Shown here one piece after another: positions 17,201-24,681 of a stretch of 64,000 nucleotides of DNA. Source of the stretch: Lewinellaceae bacterium (GTDB taxonomy: Bacteria > Bacteroidota > Bacteroidia > Chitinophagales > Saprospiraceae); the NCBI GenBank assembly GCA_020636255.1, contig JACJYE010000012.1, forward strand, positions 124,001 through 188,000, written 5' to 3'. Within the stretch, counting starts at the first letter, position 1. Each line of letters starts with the position of its first letter. The translations under genes and the position numbers were made by a program. The notes under the pieces are model-generated. The model did not search any database, was not told where the DNA came from, and was given only the letters and a program-made list of their open reading frames with translations.

Positions 17201-19726
17201 GAACTGCCTGTTTTTGAATCAGAACTGAGCCTGGAGGCCTGCTCCGGCACGACTGCTACTTATGCCGGTGTGGCGCTCAGCCCCGGCGACAGCCAGAGCT
17301 TTGTCTTTCCCGCCACTAATGGCTGCGATTCCACTGTTAACGTCTCGGTGTTGGAGCTGCCCACTTTTGAAACCAGCCTAACCCTAGAGGCCTGTTCCGG
17401 AACGGCCGTCGACTACAACGGCACCTCGCTCTTGCCCGGCGACAGCCAGCCTTTCCTTTATACGGCAGCCAACGGTTGTGATTCCACCGTTAACGTCTCC
17501 GTGATGGAACTACCGACGTATGAGCAGGATCTGAACCTGCAGGCCTGTACCGGGTTTACCGTCAACTACAACGGCATGACGCTAAATCCGGGAGACGCGC
17601 AAAGCTTCACCTTCAGCACTCAGAATGGTTGCGATTCTGTTGTCAATGTCACGGTCACCGAGGTCAACGTGCTTGAAGAGAACCTCGAATTCGATGCCTG
17701 CCCCGGTAACACGGTCAGCTACAACGGCGCCACCCTAAGCCCTGGTGATATCCAGGACTTTACGTTCACCTCTCAATCGGGGTGCGATTCCATCGTCACA
17801 GTATCCGTCATCGAGCTGCCCACTTATTCATCCAACCTTACGCTGGAGGCCTGCACGGGTACATCTACGATGTATAATAGCGTGGTGCTGTTTCCGGGAG
17901 ACACCCAGCCCTTCACCCTGGTAGCGGCCAATGGCTGTGATTCGGTAGTGAATGTAACGGTTCAGGAGCTGGAAACTTTCGAACAGGGCCTGCAACTGGA
18001 GGCCTGCCCGGGCGCCAGTGTCACCTATGCCGGCGAAAGCCTGGGCCCCGGCGATAATCAAATCTTTACCCTGGCCGCACAGAACGGCTGTGATTCGGTG
18101 GTAAACGTATCGGTACTGGAACTGCCCACTTTTGAACAGGATCTGGCCCTGCAGGCCTGCGTGGGCACCACCATTAGCTATAACGGGACGGTGCTCGCTC
18201 CGGGCGACAATCAAAGCTTCATACTGACGGCGGCCAACGGCTGTGATTCCACCGTCAATGTGAGTGTTACCGGTGTTGATATCTTTGAAACGAGCCTCGA
18301 GCTATCGGCCTGCTCAGGTACGAGCGCCACCTACAACGGCGCATTATTGCCGGCAGGCAGCACGCAGGATTTCACCTTCACCTCCCAGATAGGGTGTGAC
18401 TCTATCGTCACGGTCAACGTGCTGGAGCTGCCGGTTTACGATATGGCGCTAACCCTGGAAACCTGCGAAGGAACGACACTGAACTATAATGGGGCAGTGC
18501 TCGCTCCGGGTATGGTACAGAGCTTTACACTGGCCACCCAGGAAGGGTGTGATTCGACTGTAACCGTTGGCGTCATCGCTGTCGATACTATCGCCACCTT
18601 CGAGCAGCGCAGCATCTGCTCAGGCGATTCCACGCAGATATTCGGCCAGTACGAAACGGCGCCCGGCCTGTATGCCGCGACGGGCTTGTCGTACAACGGC
18701 TGCGACTCCACCCACCGCGTTCAACTCAGCCTGCGGCCACTGCCCGTTATCTCAAGCGCCATCCAGGGGGCCTGCCCGGAAGAGGCCAACGGATCGGCCA
18801 ATCTGACGGCCAGCGGCGCCAGCGGGCCTTACAGCTTCAGCTGGCCAGACGGCAGGACAAATGCCATCCGTTACGATCTCGCTGCCGGGGCTTATACCGT
18901 CACCGCGACCGACAATACCGGCTGCCAGCAGACGGCATTGGTGCAGGTGCCTGAGCGCAACGTCGATATCGAGCCGGAGATCGGCAATATCAGCTGTTTT
19001 GGCGCCAACGACGGGTTTATCGACATCAATGCCAGCGGCGCCAGCGGGCTGCGGTACAGCATCGACGGCGACATCTTCCGGAACCAGGGCTTTTTCTCCA
19101 ATCTGGCCCCCGGAGCATATACGGCCTACGTACGGGATAATTACGGTTGCCTTTACGAACAGGAGGGGATTATCGTTGAAGAGCCGGACAAGCTGTTCAT
19201 CCTGTTGCCGCCGGATACCACCATCAGGCGTGGCGACACCATAGCCATCCTGGCGCAGGCCAACCGGGTGGGCCCTGTGCAGTACAACTGGCGCCCCAGC
19301 TACAACATCACCTGCACGAGCTGCAACCCACCCAATGTTTATCCGGGCGAAAGCGTATATTACTACGTAACCGCCCGCGACAGCAATGGCTGCACTGCTG
19401 AGAGCGACATCCTCATTTATGTGAACAAGTTCCGCGGCGTCTTCATTCCCAACGGCTTCAGCCCCAACGGCGACGGCGCCAATGACATCTTTTACATCTT
19501 CGCCGATGAAAGTGTAGCGCAGATCAAGTCGTTCCTGGTCTTTAACCGCTGGGGAGAATCCGTTTTCGAGAATTACGGTTTTCAACCGAACAACCCGGCT
19601 GAAGGCTGGAACGGCAACTTCCGCGGCGAGCTGATGAACCCGGCCGTTTTTGCCTATATGGCGGAAATCGAGTTCAAGGATGGAGAGGTGGTGTTATTCA
19701 AGGGAGATGTGACGCTGGCGCGTTGA
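14261..19726 (+). CDS. Giant adhesin-like repeat protein with gliding-motility-type C-terminus
   Basis: 1821 residues. After a signal peptide (to ~26, LFLFALPPLLAC) comes an N-terminal domain of about 150 residues. Then follow seven Ig-like repeats of ~74 residues, each opening with a variant of DICxGxSATL and ending near a TPLPVL-like strand. Next come fifteen repeats of 51 residues (from residue 683), each with a Cys near position 6 and GCDS near position 33, plus a divergent sixteenth. Two SprB-type repeats (ASGASGPYSFSW ... GAYTVTATDNTGC; ASGASGLRYSI ... GAYTAYVRDNYGC) precede the C-terminal domain, which is the CHU_C/gliding-motility type of T9SS signal (FIPNGFSPNGDGANDIFYIF, FNRWGESVFENYGF). 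The likely role is a surface adhesin or cell-cell contact protein exported by T9SS. Confidence 0.92.
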   Translation: MRERFTHKITLTIALLFLFALPPLLACDGSGYVYNGITDNGDGTFTLNMTIHIAGGDYPGGILGGTQGFYFSTNAPGGMISVTPLTLTSLNGTSLTGVISGSTVTWGTPGAGPFFVASNEPTQTFNIMVTVSGFPSMWNGGGMENNGCPGGPGTSTPSPGYSGTICLPPSIQVLPPPSPICQGDPITLEAIPSLGSTVSWSNGQVGATITYVPTVSTTLTATAQSACGAATGSIAINVNPQPTLAPFNAINICEGELITLTANAQNADLIEWDNGFFGPTIVFAPDETNTITVTASNICGEVTQLVPITVTPLPVLSVLLGDQIICQGELADLEVYVENATSFSWSNGPPTPAITVSPAQTTVYTATASNQCLTLQEDIVVEVLPLPSLDVIQGGQDICLGESATLDVFAENADFLSWNIGSNNAQITVTPNQTTQYIATAGNICGSVNETITVEVLPPPVLTVLQGSQSICQGQSATLSVDVQNEDNLSWNTGSNNPSITVSPAQDQSFTVTASNTCGQVDTTLEVIITPPPSFTVLQGEQDICEGDSLTLAIDPEFASQVLWSGGSTDTSITVSPTQNTTYDVLVSNGCGQADTAFNIGVSPLPVLNILDGSQDICAGQSATLNVQPFNEDALSWSTGATDTTLTVSPAQTETYVAVASNTCGQDSAQITITVNPTFEAPLSLEACPGTTVTYAGQVLAPGDSQSFTFSSLAGCDSVVNVNVLELPDFENDLSLQACTGSTAMYNGMQLPPGTMQSFVFTAANGCDSTVNVTVQEVNIIQESLALQTCPGTTIDYSGTPLAPGDSQDFTFVGQSGCDSIVTVTVAALPVFETSLTLEACTGTTVDYNGTALQPGDSQSFVFTAANGCDSTVNVSVMELPAFDTNLSFDACSGSSIDYNGNAITAGDSQSFVFPASNGCDSTVNVSVLELPTFETSLTLEACSGTAVDYNGTSLLPGDSQPFLYTAANGCDSTVNVSVMELPVFESELSLEACSGTTATYAGVALSPGDSQSFVFPATNGCDSTVNVSVLELPTFETSLTLEACSGTAVDYNGTSLLPGDSQPFLYTAANGCDSTVNVSVMELPTYEQDLNLQACTGFTVNYNGMTLNPGDAQSFTFSTQNGCDSVVNVTVTEVNVLEENLEFDACPGNTVSYNGATLSPGDIQDFTFTSQSGCDSIVTVSVIELPTYSSNLTLEACTGTSTMYNSVVLFPGDTQPFTLVAANGCDSVVNVTVQELETFEQGLQLEACPGASVTYAGESLGPGDNQIFTLAAQNGCDSVVNVSVLELPTFEQDLALQACVGTTISYNGTVLAPGDNQSFILTAANGCDSTVNVSVTGVDIFETSLELSACSGTSATYNGALLPAGSTQDFTFTSQIGCDSIVTVNVLELPVYDMALTLETCEGTTLNYNGAVLAPGMVQSFTLATQEGCDSTVTVGVIAVDTIATFEQRSICSGDSTQIFGQYETAPGLYAATGLSYNGCDSTHRVQLSLRPLPVISSAIQGACPEEANGSANLTASGASGPYSFSWPDGRTNAIRYDLAAGAYTVTATDNTGCQQTALVQVPERNVDIEPEIGNISCFGANDGFIDINASGASGLRYSIDGDIFRNQGFFSNLAPGAYTAYVRDNYGCLYEQEGIIVEEPDKLFILLPPDTTIRRGDTIAILAQANRVGPVQYNWRPSYNITCTSCNPPNVYPGESVYYYVTARDSNGCTAESDILIYVNKFRGVFIPNGFSPNGDGANDIFYIFADESVAQIKSFLVFNRWGESVFENYGFQPNNPAEGWNGNFRGELMNPAVFAYMAEIEFKDGEVVLFKGDVTLAR
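16307..18600 (+). repeat. Array of fifteen 153-bp coding repeats
   Basis: A tandem array of 51-codon units within the adhesin gene, with consensus L-x-L-E-A-C-x-G-T-x(2)-x-Y-N-G ... PGDSQSFxF ... NGCDSTVNVSV. Two paired cysteines per unit suggest one disulphide each. Units vary at the protein level but two pairs are almost identical in DNA (see 17015-17502). Confidence 0.93.
17015..17502 (+). repeat. Exact 182-bp duplication, period 306 bp
   Basis: Bases 17015-17196 and 17321-17502 are identical over 182 bp, at an offset of 306 bp (two 51-codon units). Similarity continues on the 5' side with few mismatches. Other units of the array differ much more, so this is a recent duplication or conversion of a two-unit block. 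Confidence 0.92.
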
Positions 19727-19794
19727 CGCCTTGCCAGGGTGGTTTCATTGTTAGATGATTGCACTGTTGAGGATACTTCGAGAAGCCTCTTTTG

Positions 19795-19900
19795 GTTACA
19801 CAAAGCCACACAAAGAAGACACCGAGTTACACAAAGAAAGGATTACCAAAATATTCCTTTGTGTGTCTTTGTGCCTTCTTTGTGTATCTCCGTGTAAAAC
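19795..19900. repeat. Imperfect long inverted repeat of ACACAAAG type
   Basis: The left arm (~19795-19842) carries three ACACAAAG words. The right arm (~19856-19900) is its imperfect reverse complement (CTTTGTGTGTCTTTGTG, then TTCTTTGTGTATCTCCGTGT). About 80% of ~41 positions can pair around a short AT-rich loop. An apparent 70-codon open frame across it is not gene-like. The element sits in the 266-base gap between the adhesin gene and 19993-20745. Similar ACACAAAG-rich hairpins are, from memory, common dispersed repeats in environmental bacterial genomes. Confidence 0.75.
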
Positions 19901-19992
19901 GTTTTCCGGAGTGCGGTATCTTCGAAGCAATTGGCGCCAAACACATCCTCCTGTTAGAGTAACTTAAAAGGCCGGCTAACGTAAACCATAGT

Positions 19993-20745
19993 ATGGAACC
20001 CCACTTCATCTCCGGTATACACAACTACTGCGACCGCTGGTGCGAGCGCTGTAGCTTCAGCCAACGCTGCGAGATCTTCGCCGAAGAGCAGAAACTGACA
20101 ACCGCGCAACGAGACCCGGACAACCCCGCCTTTTGGGATTTTATCAGCAACAATTTCCGAAAAGCTATGGAAATGTTAGAAGCCTGGGCCGCAAAAGAAG
20201 GTATCGATATGGAGGCCGGCGGTGAGGGAGCCTGCCAGCAGCCTGCCCGTGAGGGGCTGCCACCAAAGCAACAGGCCCTGGAAAACCTGGCCCAGGAGTA
20301 TACCCGCCGCACCGTCGACTGGCTAAAGGCAAACCGCCGCGCTTTCCACGAACGGGATGAAGAGCTAAGGCGCCAGTTACAACTGGGCATTGATGTTCAC
20401 AAACAGGGCGTACAGCTCGCCGACGCCGTTGAAGTGGCCCAGTGGTACTGTACGATGATCGCTTCCAAAACCGGGCGTGCCCTCCACAGCTATGAGCACA
20501 TGGATGAATGGTACTGGGACAACCCGGTACAGAGCGACGCCAACGGAACGGCAAAGGTGGCCCTGCTCTGTATCGAACGCAGCCTGGGCGCCTGGCTGGC
20601 CATCCGCCAGCACCTGCCTGCCAAAGCCGATGAAGTCGTCGACATGCTGGTGCTGCTCGACAAGCTACACCGCGGCCTGATGTACTACTTCCCCGATGCG
20701 AAAAAGTTTGTCAGGCCGGGATTTGATGAGCCGGGAATACAGTAA
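19993..20745 (+). CDS. Hypothetical protein with N-terminal four-cysteine cluster
   Basis: 250 residues. The N-terminus has NYCDRWCERCSFSQRCEIF, with cysteines at 13, 17, 20 and 26 (C-x3-C-x2-C-x5-C), a likely metal or Fe-S site. After it comes a mainly helical, charged region, including a segment rich in Glu and Arg (TVDWLKANRRAFHERDEELR) and one with conserved-looking aromatic residues (SYEHMDEWYWDNPVQSDANG). The C-terminal part (LCIERSLGAWLAIRQHL ... LVLLDKLHRGLMYYFPDAKK) is amphipathic. No signal peptide or membrane segment is seen. I do not recognise the family. It ends 25 bases from the convergent HD-domain gene. No function is assigned. Confidence 0.75.
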   Translation: MEPHFISGIHNYCDRWCERCSFSQRCEIFAEEQKLTTAQRDPDNPAFWDFISNNFRKAMEMLEAWAAKEGIDMEAGGEGACQQPAREGLPPKQQALENLAQEYTRRTVDWLKANRRAFHERDEELRRQLQLGIDVHKQGVQLADAVEVAQWYCTMIASKTGRALHSYEHMDEWYWDNPVQSDANGTAKVALLCIERSLGAWLAIRQHLPAKADEVVDMLVLLDKLHRGLMYYFPDAKKFVRPGFDEPGIQ

Positions 20746-20769
20746 GAGTAACCCGGGCCGCACACAGCC

Positions 20770-21363
20770 CTACCCCCACAAGGACGGCACCACCTCAATG
20801 CCGCTTATCTCCTTTTCGAACCACTTCAGCGGCGCCTGGTTCTTATCGCCGGTCTGGGTGTCGCATTTAAAGAAGAGGTAGTAGAGCTGCCGGTGGGGGC
20901 CGATGGCGTCGAGCAGGCGCTGCAGGCGCTCCTGGCCGGCCTGGGGTTCGTGGTAGAGGTATTGGTGGCGCCAGGCATAATAAGCCTCGTCGTGCAGCTC
21001 GGTGATATCGAGCACGGCCGGGTCATTGGTATAGCGTTCCAGAAAGCGGCGGGCGTACACCCCGTGATGCTTCGACCAGTCGCGGGGATAACTCTTATCT
21101 TCTATATTCTTAAAAGTATCGTGGGCCAGAGCTATGATGCGGAGGCGGGACCGGGCCAGAGGGGTGATCACCAGCTTGTCGATATTGTCCATCACCTCCC
21201 GGACGTGTTTGTACACTTCTCCTTCCGGGTGCCCGAAACGGGGCACGCCCCAGGCCAGCCCTTCCACAAAGGCAGGGTTGTCTATGAACTGCCGCTCTTC
21301 GGCCGTCTCCAGCCGCAGGAAGGCCGCCATATCCACCATATCATGGCCCATTGTATTATTCAT
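20770..21363 (-). CDS. HD-domain protein (putative phosphohydrolase)
   Basis: 197 residues, cytoplasmic, no signal. The spacing of H53 (EVYKHVREVMDNID), H81-D82 (IIALAHDTFK) and H99-H100 (DWSKHHGVYARRFLERY), followed by ITELHDEAYYAW, fits the HD superfamily of metal-dependent phosphohydrolases. Its N-terminal segment mentions PRFGHPEGE before the first His, as in small HD proteins. The substrate cannot be deduced; nucleotide or phosphoester hydrolysis is the general family activity. A start at Met5 (MGHDMVDM) is an alternative. The gene is convergent with 19993-20745 and divergent from the HtrA gene. Confidence 0.8.
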   Translation of the reverse strand: MNNTMGHDMVDMAAFLRLETAEERQFIDNPAFVEGLAWGVPRFGHPEGEVYKHVREVMDNIDKLVITPLARSRLRIIALAHDTFKNIEDKSYPRDWSKHHGVYARRFLERYTNDPAVLDITELHDEAYYAWRHQYLYHEPQAGQERLQRLLDAIGPHRQLYYLFFKCDTQTGDKNQAPLKWFEKEISGIEVVPSLWG

Positions 21364-21674
21364 CTAAATAAGTGTTCAAATAATAAGCTCTCCATTGGAG
21401 GTTTTGCGTCGAACCATACAACCATGCAGCCATGAAACCATTCCTTCATACTGTCCGATGGCCCAGGCTTGTGAATTCATGCAAGAGCTACCGGCCGAAA
21501 ATACGCTTCAACGGGCTGATTTCCTAGGCCTGGCGTAAAAAGCCGCCTGCAAGCTCCGGGCTGTTAATTTCCTGTTAAAGCGAAATAGGCCTGTAACAAA
21601 GATTTTCGCAGGGCGGTTAATTTTTCATAACTTTTTCCAACACTTTCCAGCCAAAATCTAAAAGAGAAGAGCAC
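21364..21674. other. 311-bp divergent intergenic region (HD gene / htrA)
   Basis: No gene is visible. It must hold promoters for both divergent genes. It contains a 25-base motif (21371-21395) that recurs with two mismatches at 60235-60259, and AT-rich sequence with TAACTTTT (about 21629) some 40 bases upstream of the protease start, a weak match to the Bacteroidota -7 element. Confidence 0.5.
21371..21395 (+). repeat. 25-base dispersed motif, copy 1
   Basis: AGTGTTCAAA, then a variable base, AATAAG, a variable base and TCTCCAT. It matches 60235-60259 at 23 of 25 positions. This copy lies just outside the HD-domain gene start. Confidence 0.6.
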
Positions 21675-22817
21675 ATGAAGCAGTTACTTTCCCTAGTTCT
21701 GGCAGGCATTGTGGGCGGATTGATCACCCTGGGTGGCTACACGCTGCTACAACCCGATACCCCTGCCCCGTACCCGGCCAACGCCTATGCCCAGGCCGTT
21801 AAGAATGTTAACCTCCCGGCGCATGCCAATGCTATTCCTTTCGATTTCAAGGATGCCGCCGCCCGCGCGATGCCAGCAGTGGTGCACATCTCCGCCACCA
21901 TGAGCCAAAGCACGCGGAACAGCGGGTCCGACCCCTTCCGCTTTTTCTTCGGTGATGAGTTCACGAACCCCTTTGGCGGGCAGGCTCCGTCGGGTGGTAC
22001 GGGCTCAGGGGTCATCTACAGCAGCGATGGGTACATCCTGACGAACAACCACGTCGTCGCTTCCGCCAACGAGCTCGAGGTGACCCTTTTCGACAACCGT
22101 ACCTTTCGGGCCGAAGTGGTCGGCACGGATGAAAAGTCCGACCTGGCCGTCATCAGGATCGATGCCACGGGCCTGCCTTCCCTCGACCTGGCCGATTCCG
22201 ACGAAGCAAAGGTAGGCGAATGGGTACTGGCCGTTGGCAACCCGTTCGACCTCACTTCTACCGTTACGGCCGGCATTATCAGTGCCAAAGGCCGCAATAT
22301 CAACCTCATCGGCGGCAGCCGGTCTATCGAATCCTTTATCCAGACCGATGCCGCCGTCAACCCCGGCAACAGCGGCGGTGCACTGGTCGATGCTCAGGGG
22401 CGGCTGCTGGGCATCAACACGGCCATAGCTACCCGCACCGGCATTTTTTCCGGTTATTCCTTCGCTATCCCGATCAATCTGGCCGCTCATATTGCTGATG
22501 ATATCATCCAATACGGCAGCTTCCACCGTGCTTTCCTGGGTGTGACGATCGCCGACCTCGACAGCGAATATGCCCAGGAGCTAGGGGTCAATATCTCCCA
22601 GGGCGTCGTCATTGAAAGCCTGGCAGATGGCGGATCCGCCCAGTATGCCGGGTTGCTGCCCAAAGACATCATCACCGGCGTGAATGGCCGCGAAATAAAA
22701 AGCGTGCCAGAACTCCAGGAGATCGTCGGCCGCTCCAAAGCCGGCGATGTGCTCCACCTGGCCATCAACCGCCGGGGCGAAGAAAAGAAAGTGGATGTAC
22801 GCCTGAAAGCCGGATAA
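21675..22817 (+). CDS. HtrA/Deg-family periplasmic serine protease with one PDZ domain
   Basis: 380 residues. An N-terminal hydrophobic segment (SLVLAGIVGGLITLGGYTLL) acts as a signal or membrane anchor. The trypsin-like domain has the full catalytic triad: H126 in LTNNHVVAS, D156 in DEKSDLAVIRID, and S233 in NPGNSGGALVD. One PDZ domain follows (residues ~285-378, FLGVTIADLDSEYAQELGVN ... VNGREIKSVPELQEIVGRS). Such proteases degrade or chaperone misfolded envelope proteins. Many Bacteroidota Do-type proteases carry two PDZ domains, so this one is closer to a DegS-like layout; that it senses envelope stress is inference only. A 341-bp gap follows. Confidence 0.93.
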   Translation: MKQLLSLVLAGIVGGLITLGGYTLLQPDTPAPYPANAYAQAVKNVNLPAHANAIPFDFKDAAARAMPAVVHISATMSQSTRNSGSDPFRFFFGDEFTNPFGGQAPSGGTGSGVIYSSDGYILTNNHVVASANELEVTLFDNRTFRAEVVGTDEKSDLAVIRIDATGLPSLDLADSDEAKVGEWVLAVGNPFDLTSTVTAGIISAKGRNINLIGGSRSIESFIQTDAAVNPGNSGGALVDAQGRLLGINTAIATRTGIFSGYSFAIPINLAAHIADDIIQYGSFHRAFLGVTIADLDSEYAQELGVNISQGVVIESLADGGSAQYAGLLPKDIITGVNGREIKSVPELQEIVGRSKAGDVLHLAINRRGEEKKVDVRLKAG

Positions 22818-23158
22818 GACAATCCTGTAATTTTGACGCCAAAAGGGCCGTTTGCGGTTGCGTCAAACTGGAATTAGCCTTAACTTGTATTGGTGCAAGG
22901 GTTACTTCTAATCGGTTGGTAATAAGCCGCTTTAAGAAATTCTTAACAACCCTGCCGCAACAAAGGAGATTTTAAATCAGTTACTGAAAATACAAAGAGA
23001 CTTGTTTAAAGTTGGTTTTTCGTTTTGTTTTGATGCGTCTGTCTAGCGAGTCTAGGCAGACGTTTTTTTTTGCCTCCTCCCTGCGGGTAAAAATGGGTAA
23101 TCTTGGGTAAATACCACGTTACCAGGTTTTTTTTACTGTATATTATGGTAAAAAAGCC
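22818..23158. other. 341-bp gap with hairpins; possible small RNA
   Basis: No protein gene is visible. A stem TTTGACGC/GCGTCAAA lies at 22832-22867, just after the protease stop. The middle of the gap is AT-rich and unexplained. It ends with a strong intrinsic terminator at 23036-23071, some 220 bases after the protease stop. That is far for a simple 3' UTR and would suit a separate small RNA of 100-200 bases. Confidence 0.4.
23036..23071 (+). terminator. Strong intrinsic terminator
   Basis: CGTCTGTCTAG (23036-23046) pairs with CTAGGCAGACG (23052-23062) in an 11-bp stem (one G-T pair) with a 5-base loop, and is followed by nine T residues. It terminates plus-strand transcription before comF. 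Confidence 0.9.
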
Positions 23159-23866
23159 ATGCCCTCCGCCGCTTCTTCCTTCCGCTGGGCCTACAACTTA
23201 ACAGGCCTGTTCTTCCCCAACCTCTGCCTGGCCTGTGGTAAAGGCCTGCCTCCCAGGGAAGAGGCCATTTGCCTGAGCTGCCAGTATAAGCTACCCAAGA
23301 CCGGGTTCCACCTCCATTTACAGAACCCCTTTACCGAGCGCTTCTGGGGGCGGGTAAATATACAGGCCGGAGCGGCGCTTTACCATTTCACAAAGGGCGG
23401 GCGCACGCAGCGGCTCATCCACAACCTCAAATACGAAGGGAAACGGGAGATAGGGCTTAAACTGGGCCTACTCTACGGCCAGCAGCTGCGGGATGCGCCG
23501 GGCTTTCACGGCGCCACCCTCATACTGCCCGTGCCACTGCACCCACGCAAAGAGAGGCTGAGGGGCTACAACCAGAGCGCCGCTTTCGCACAGGGGTTAT
23601 CCTCTGGTATGGGCGTACCCTGGTTGAAAGACGGCATGAAGAGGCGCGAATTTACAAGCACCCAGACCCAAAAAACGCGGTTGGAGCGCTTCGATAATGT
23701 GTCGGAAGCCTTTGTTGTTCCGCACCCGCACAAAGTGGAGGGGCAGCACGTCCTGCTGGCCGACGACGTGATCACGACCGGCGCTACGCTGGAAGCCTGT
23801 GCCCTGAAGGTGCTGGAATTGCCCGGAACAAAGGTGAGCTTGGCCACGATAGCCATTGCAGAATAA
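23159..23866 (+). CDS. comF: ComF family phosphoribosyltransferase-like protein
   Basis: 235 residues. The N-terminus has a four-Cys zinc-binding motif (LCLACGKGLPP ... ICLSCQYKLP), as in ComF/GntX proteins. The C-terminal half is a type I phosphoribosyltransferase fold with the PRPP loop VLLADDVITTGATLEACA at about residues 195-212. ILPVPLHPRKERLRGYNQ is another family signature. In naturally competent bacteria ComF takes part in uptake or handling of single-stranded DNA; the exact reaction is unknown. It follows the terminator at 23071 and is convergent with pyrH, with 33 bases between stops. Confidence 0.92.
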   Translation: MPSAASSFRWAYNLTGLFFPNLCLACGKGLPPREEAICLSCQYKLPKTGFHLHLQNPFTERFWGRVNIQAGAALYHFTKGGRTQRLIHNLKYEGKREIGLKLGLLYGQQLRDAPGFHGATLILPVPLHPRKERLRGYNQSAAFAQGLSSGMGVPWLKDGMKRREFTSTQTQKTRLERFDNVSEAFVVPHPHKVEGQHVLLADDVITTGATLEACALKVLELPGTKVSLATIAIAE

Positions 23867-23899
23867 CGGCTATGGGTTCATCAGTGCTGTAGCGCCTGC

Positions 23900-24610
23900 T
23901 CAGCCTTCCACCAGCGTCCCGACCTGTTCCCCCCTGGCAATGCGCCTGAGGTTGTCGGGGCGGTTAATATCGAAGACGATGATAGGCAGGTTGTTCTCCT
24001 GGCAGAGGGTAAAAGCGGTCATATCCATCACACTCAGGCCCAGGCTGATCACCTTGGCAAAGGTGAGGGTGTCGAACTTGACGGCGGTAGGGTCTTTCTC
24101 CGGGTCGGCGCTGTAGATGCCGTCGACGCGGGTGCCTTTCAGGATCACGTCGGCATTGATCTCATTGGCGCGCAGGGCGGCGGCGGAGTCGGTGGTAAAA
24201 TAGGGGCTGCCGGTGCCGGAAGAAAAGATAACGACCCGGCCCTTCTCGAGGTGCCGGATGGCGCGCCGGCGGATATAAGGCTCGGCGATCTGTTTCATTT
24301 CGATAGCGGAAATGAGGCGGGTGTAAACGCCCAGCGTTTCCAGGGCGCTTTGCAGCGCCATGCCATTGATAACGGTAGCCATCATACCCATGTAATCTCC
24401 CTGCACTCTTTCGATGCCTGCCGCTTCGGCCTGTAGGCCGCGGAAGATGTTGCCGCCGCCGATGACGACAGCCACCTGTACGCCCATCTCCGTGAGCTCT
24501 TTGATCTGTTCGGCGTAGTGGTTCAACATTTTGGGTTCGATACCGAAGCGGCTCTCTCCCATGAGTGATTCTCCGCTAAGCTTAAGCAGTACCCGTTTGT
24601 ACCTGATCAT
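23900..24610 (-). CDS. pyrH: Uridylate kinase
   Basis: 236 residues from the Met at 24610 (MIRYKRVLLKLSGESLMGES), the usual start of the family; an upstream Met at 24637 adds non-conserved residues. UMP kinase phosphorylates UMP to UDP. Motifs include LLKLSGE, the glycine-rich VAVVIGGGNIFRG, and TRVDGIYSADPEKDP near the UMP/ATP region. It is the last gene of the rplM-rpsI-rpsB-tsf-pyrH group. A strong hairpin with a long T-run (24641-24670) sits between tsf and pyrH, so pyrH may be partly uncoupled from the ribosomal genes. Confidence 0.96.
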   Translation of the reverse strand: MIRYKRVLLKLSGESLMGESRFGIEPKMLNHYAEQIKELTEMGVQVAVVIGGGNIFRGLQAEAAGIERVQGDYMGMMATVINGMALQSALETLGVYTRLISAIEMKQIAEPYIRRRAIRHLEKGRVVIFSSGTGSPYFTTDSAAALRANEINADVILKGTRVDGIYSADPEKDPTAVKFDTLTFAKVISLGLSVMDMTAFTLCQENNLPIIVFDINRPDNLRRIARGEQVGTLVEG

Positions 24611-24640
24611 GACGAGAAGGAAATTATTAGATGGCAAAAA

Positions 24641-24670
24641 AAAGGCGAACCAGTTGCCCGGTTCGCCTTT
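24641..24670 (-). terminator. Intrinsic terminator between tsf and pyrH
   Basis: On the minus strand, AAAGGCGAACC (24670-24660) pairs with GGTTCGCCTTT (24651-24641), an 11-bp perfect stem with an 8-base loop, followed by a T-run. It starts about 12 bases after the tsf stop and ends about 30 bases before the pyrH start, so it should end or attenuate transcription between the two. Confidence 0.88.
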
Positions 24671-24681
24671 CCCGATTTTTA

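Noticed and set aside
19755..19967. Small protein of 70 residues
   Set aside because: The frame runs across the arms of an inverted repeat and has no conserved features.
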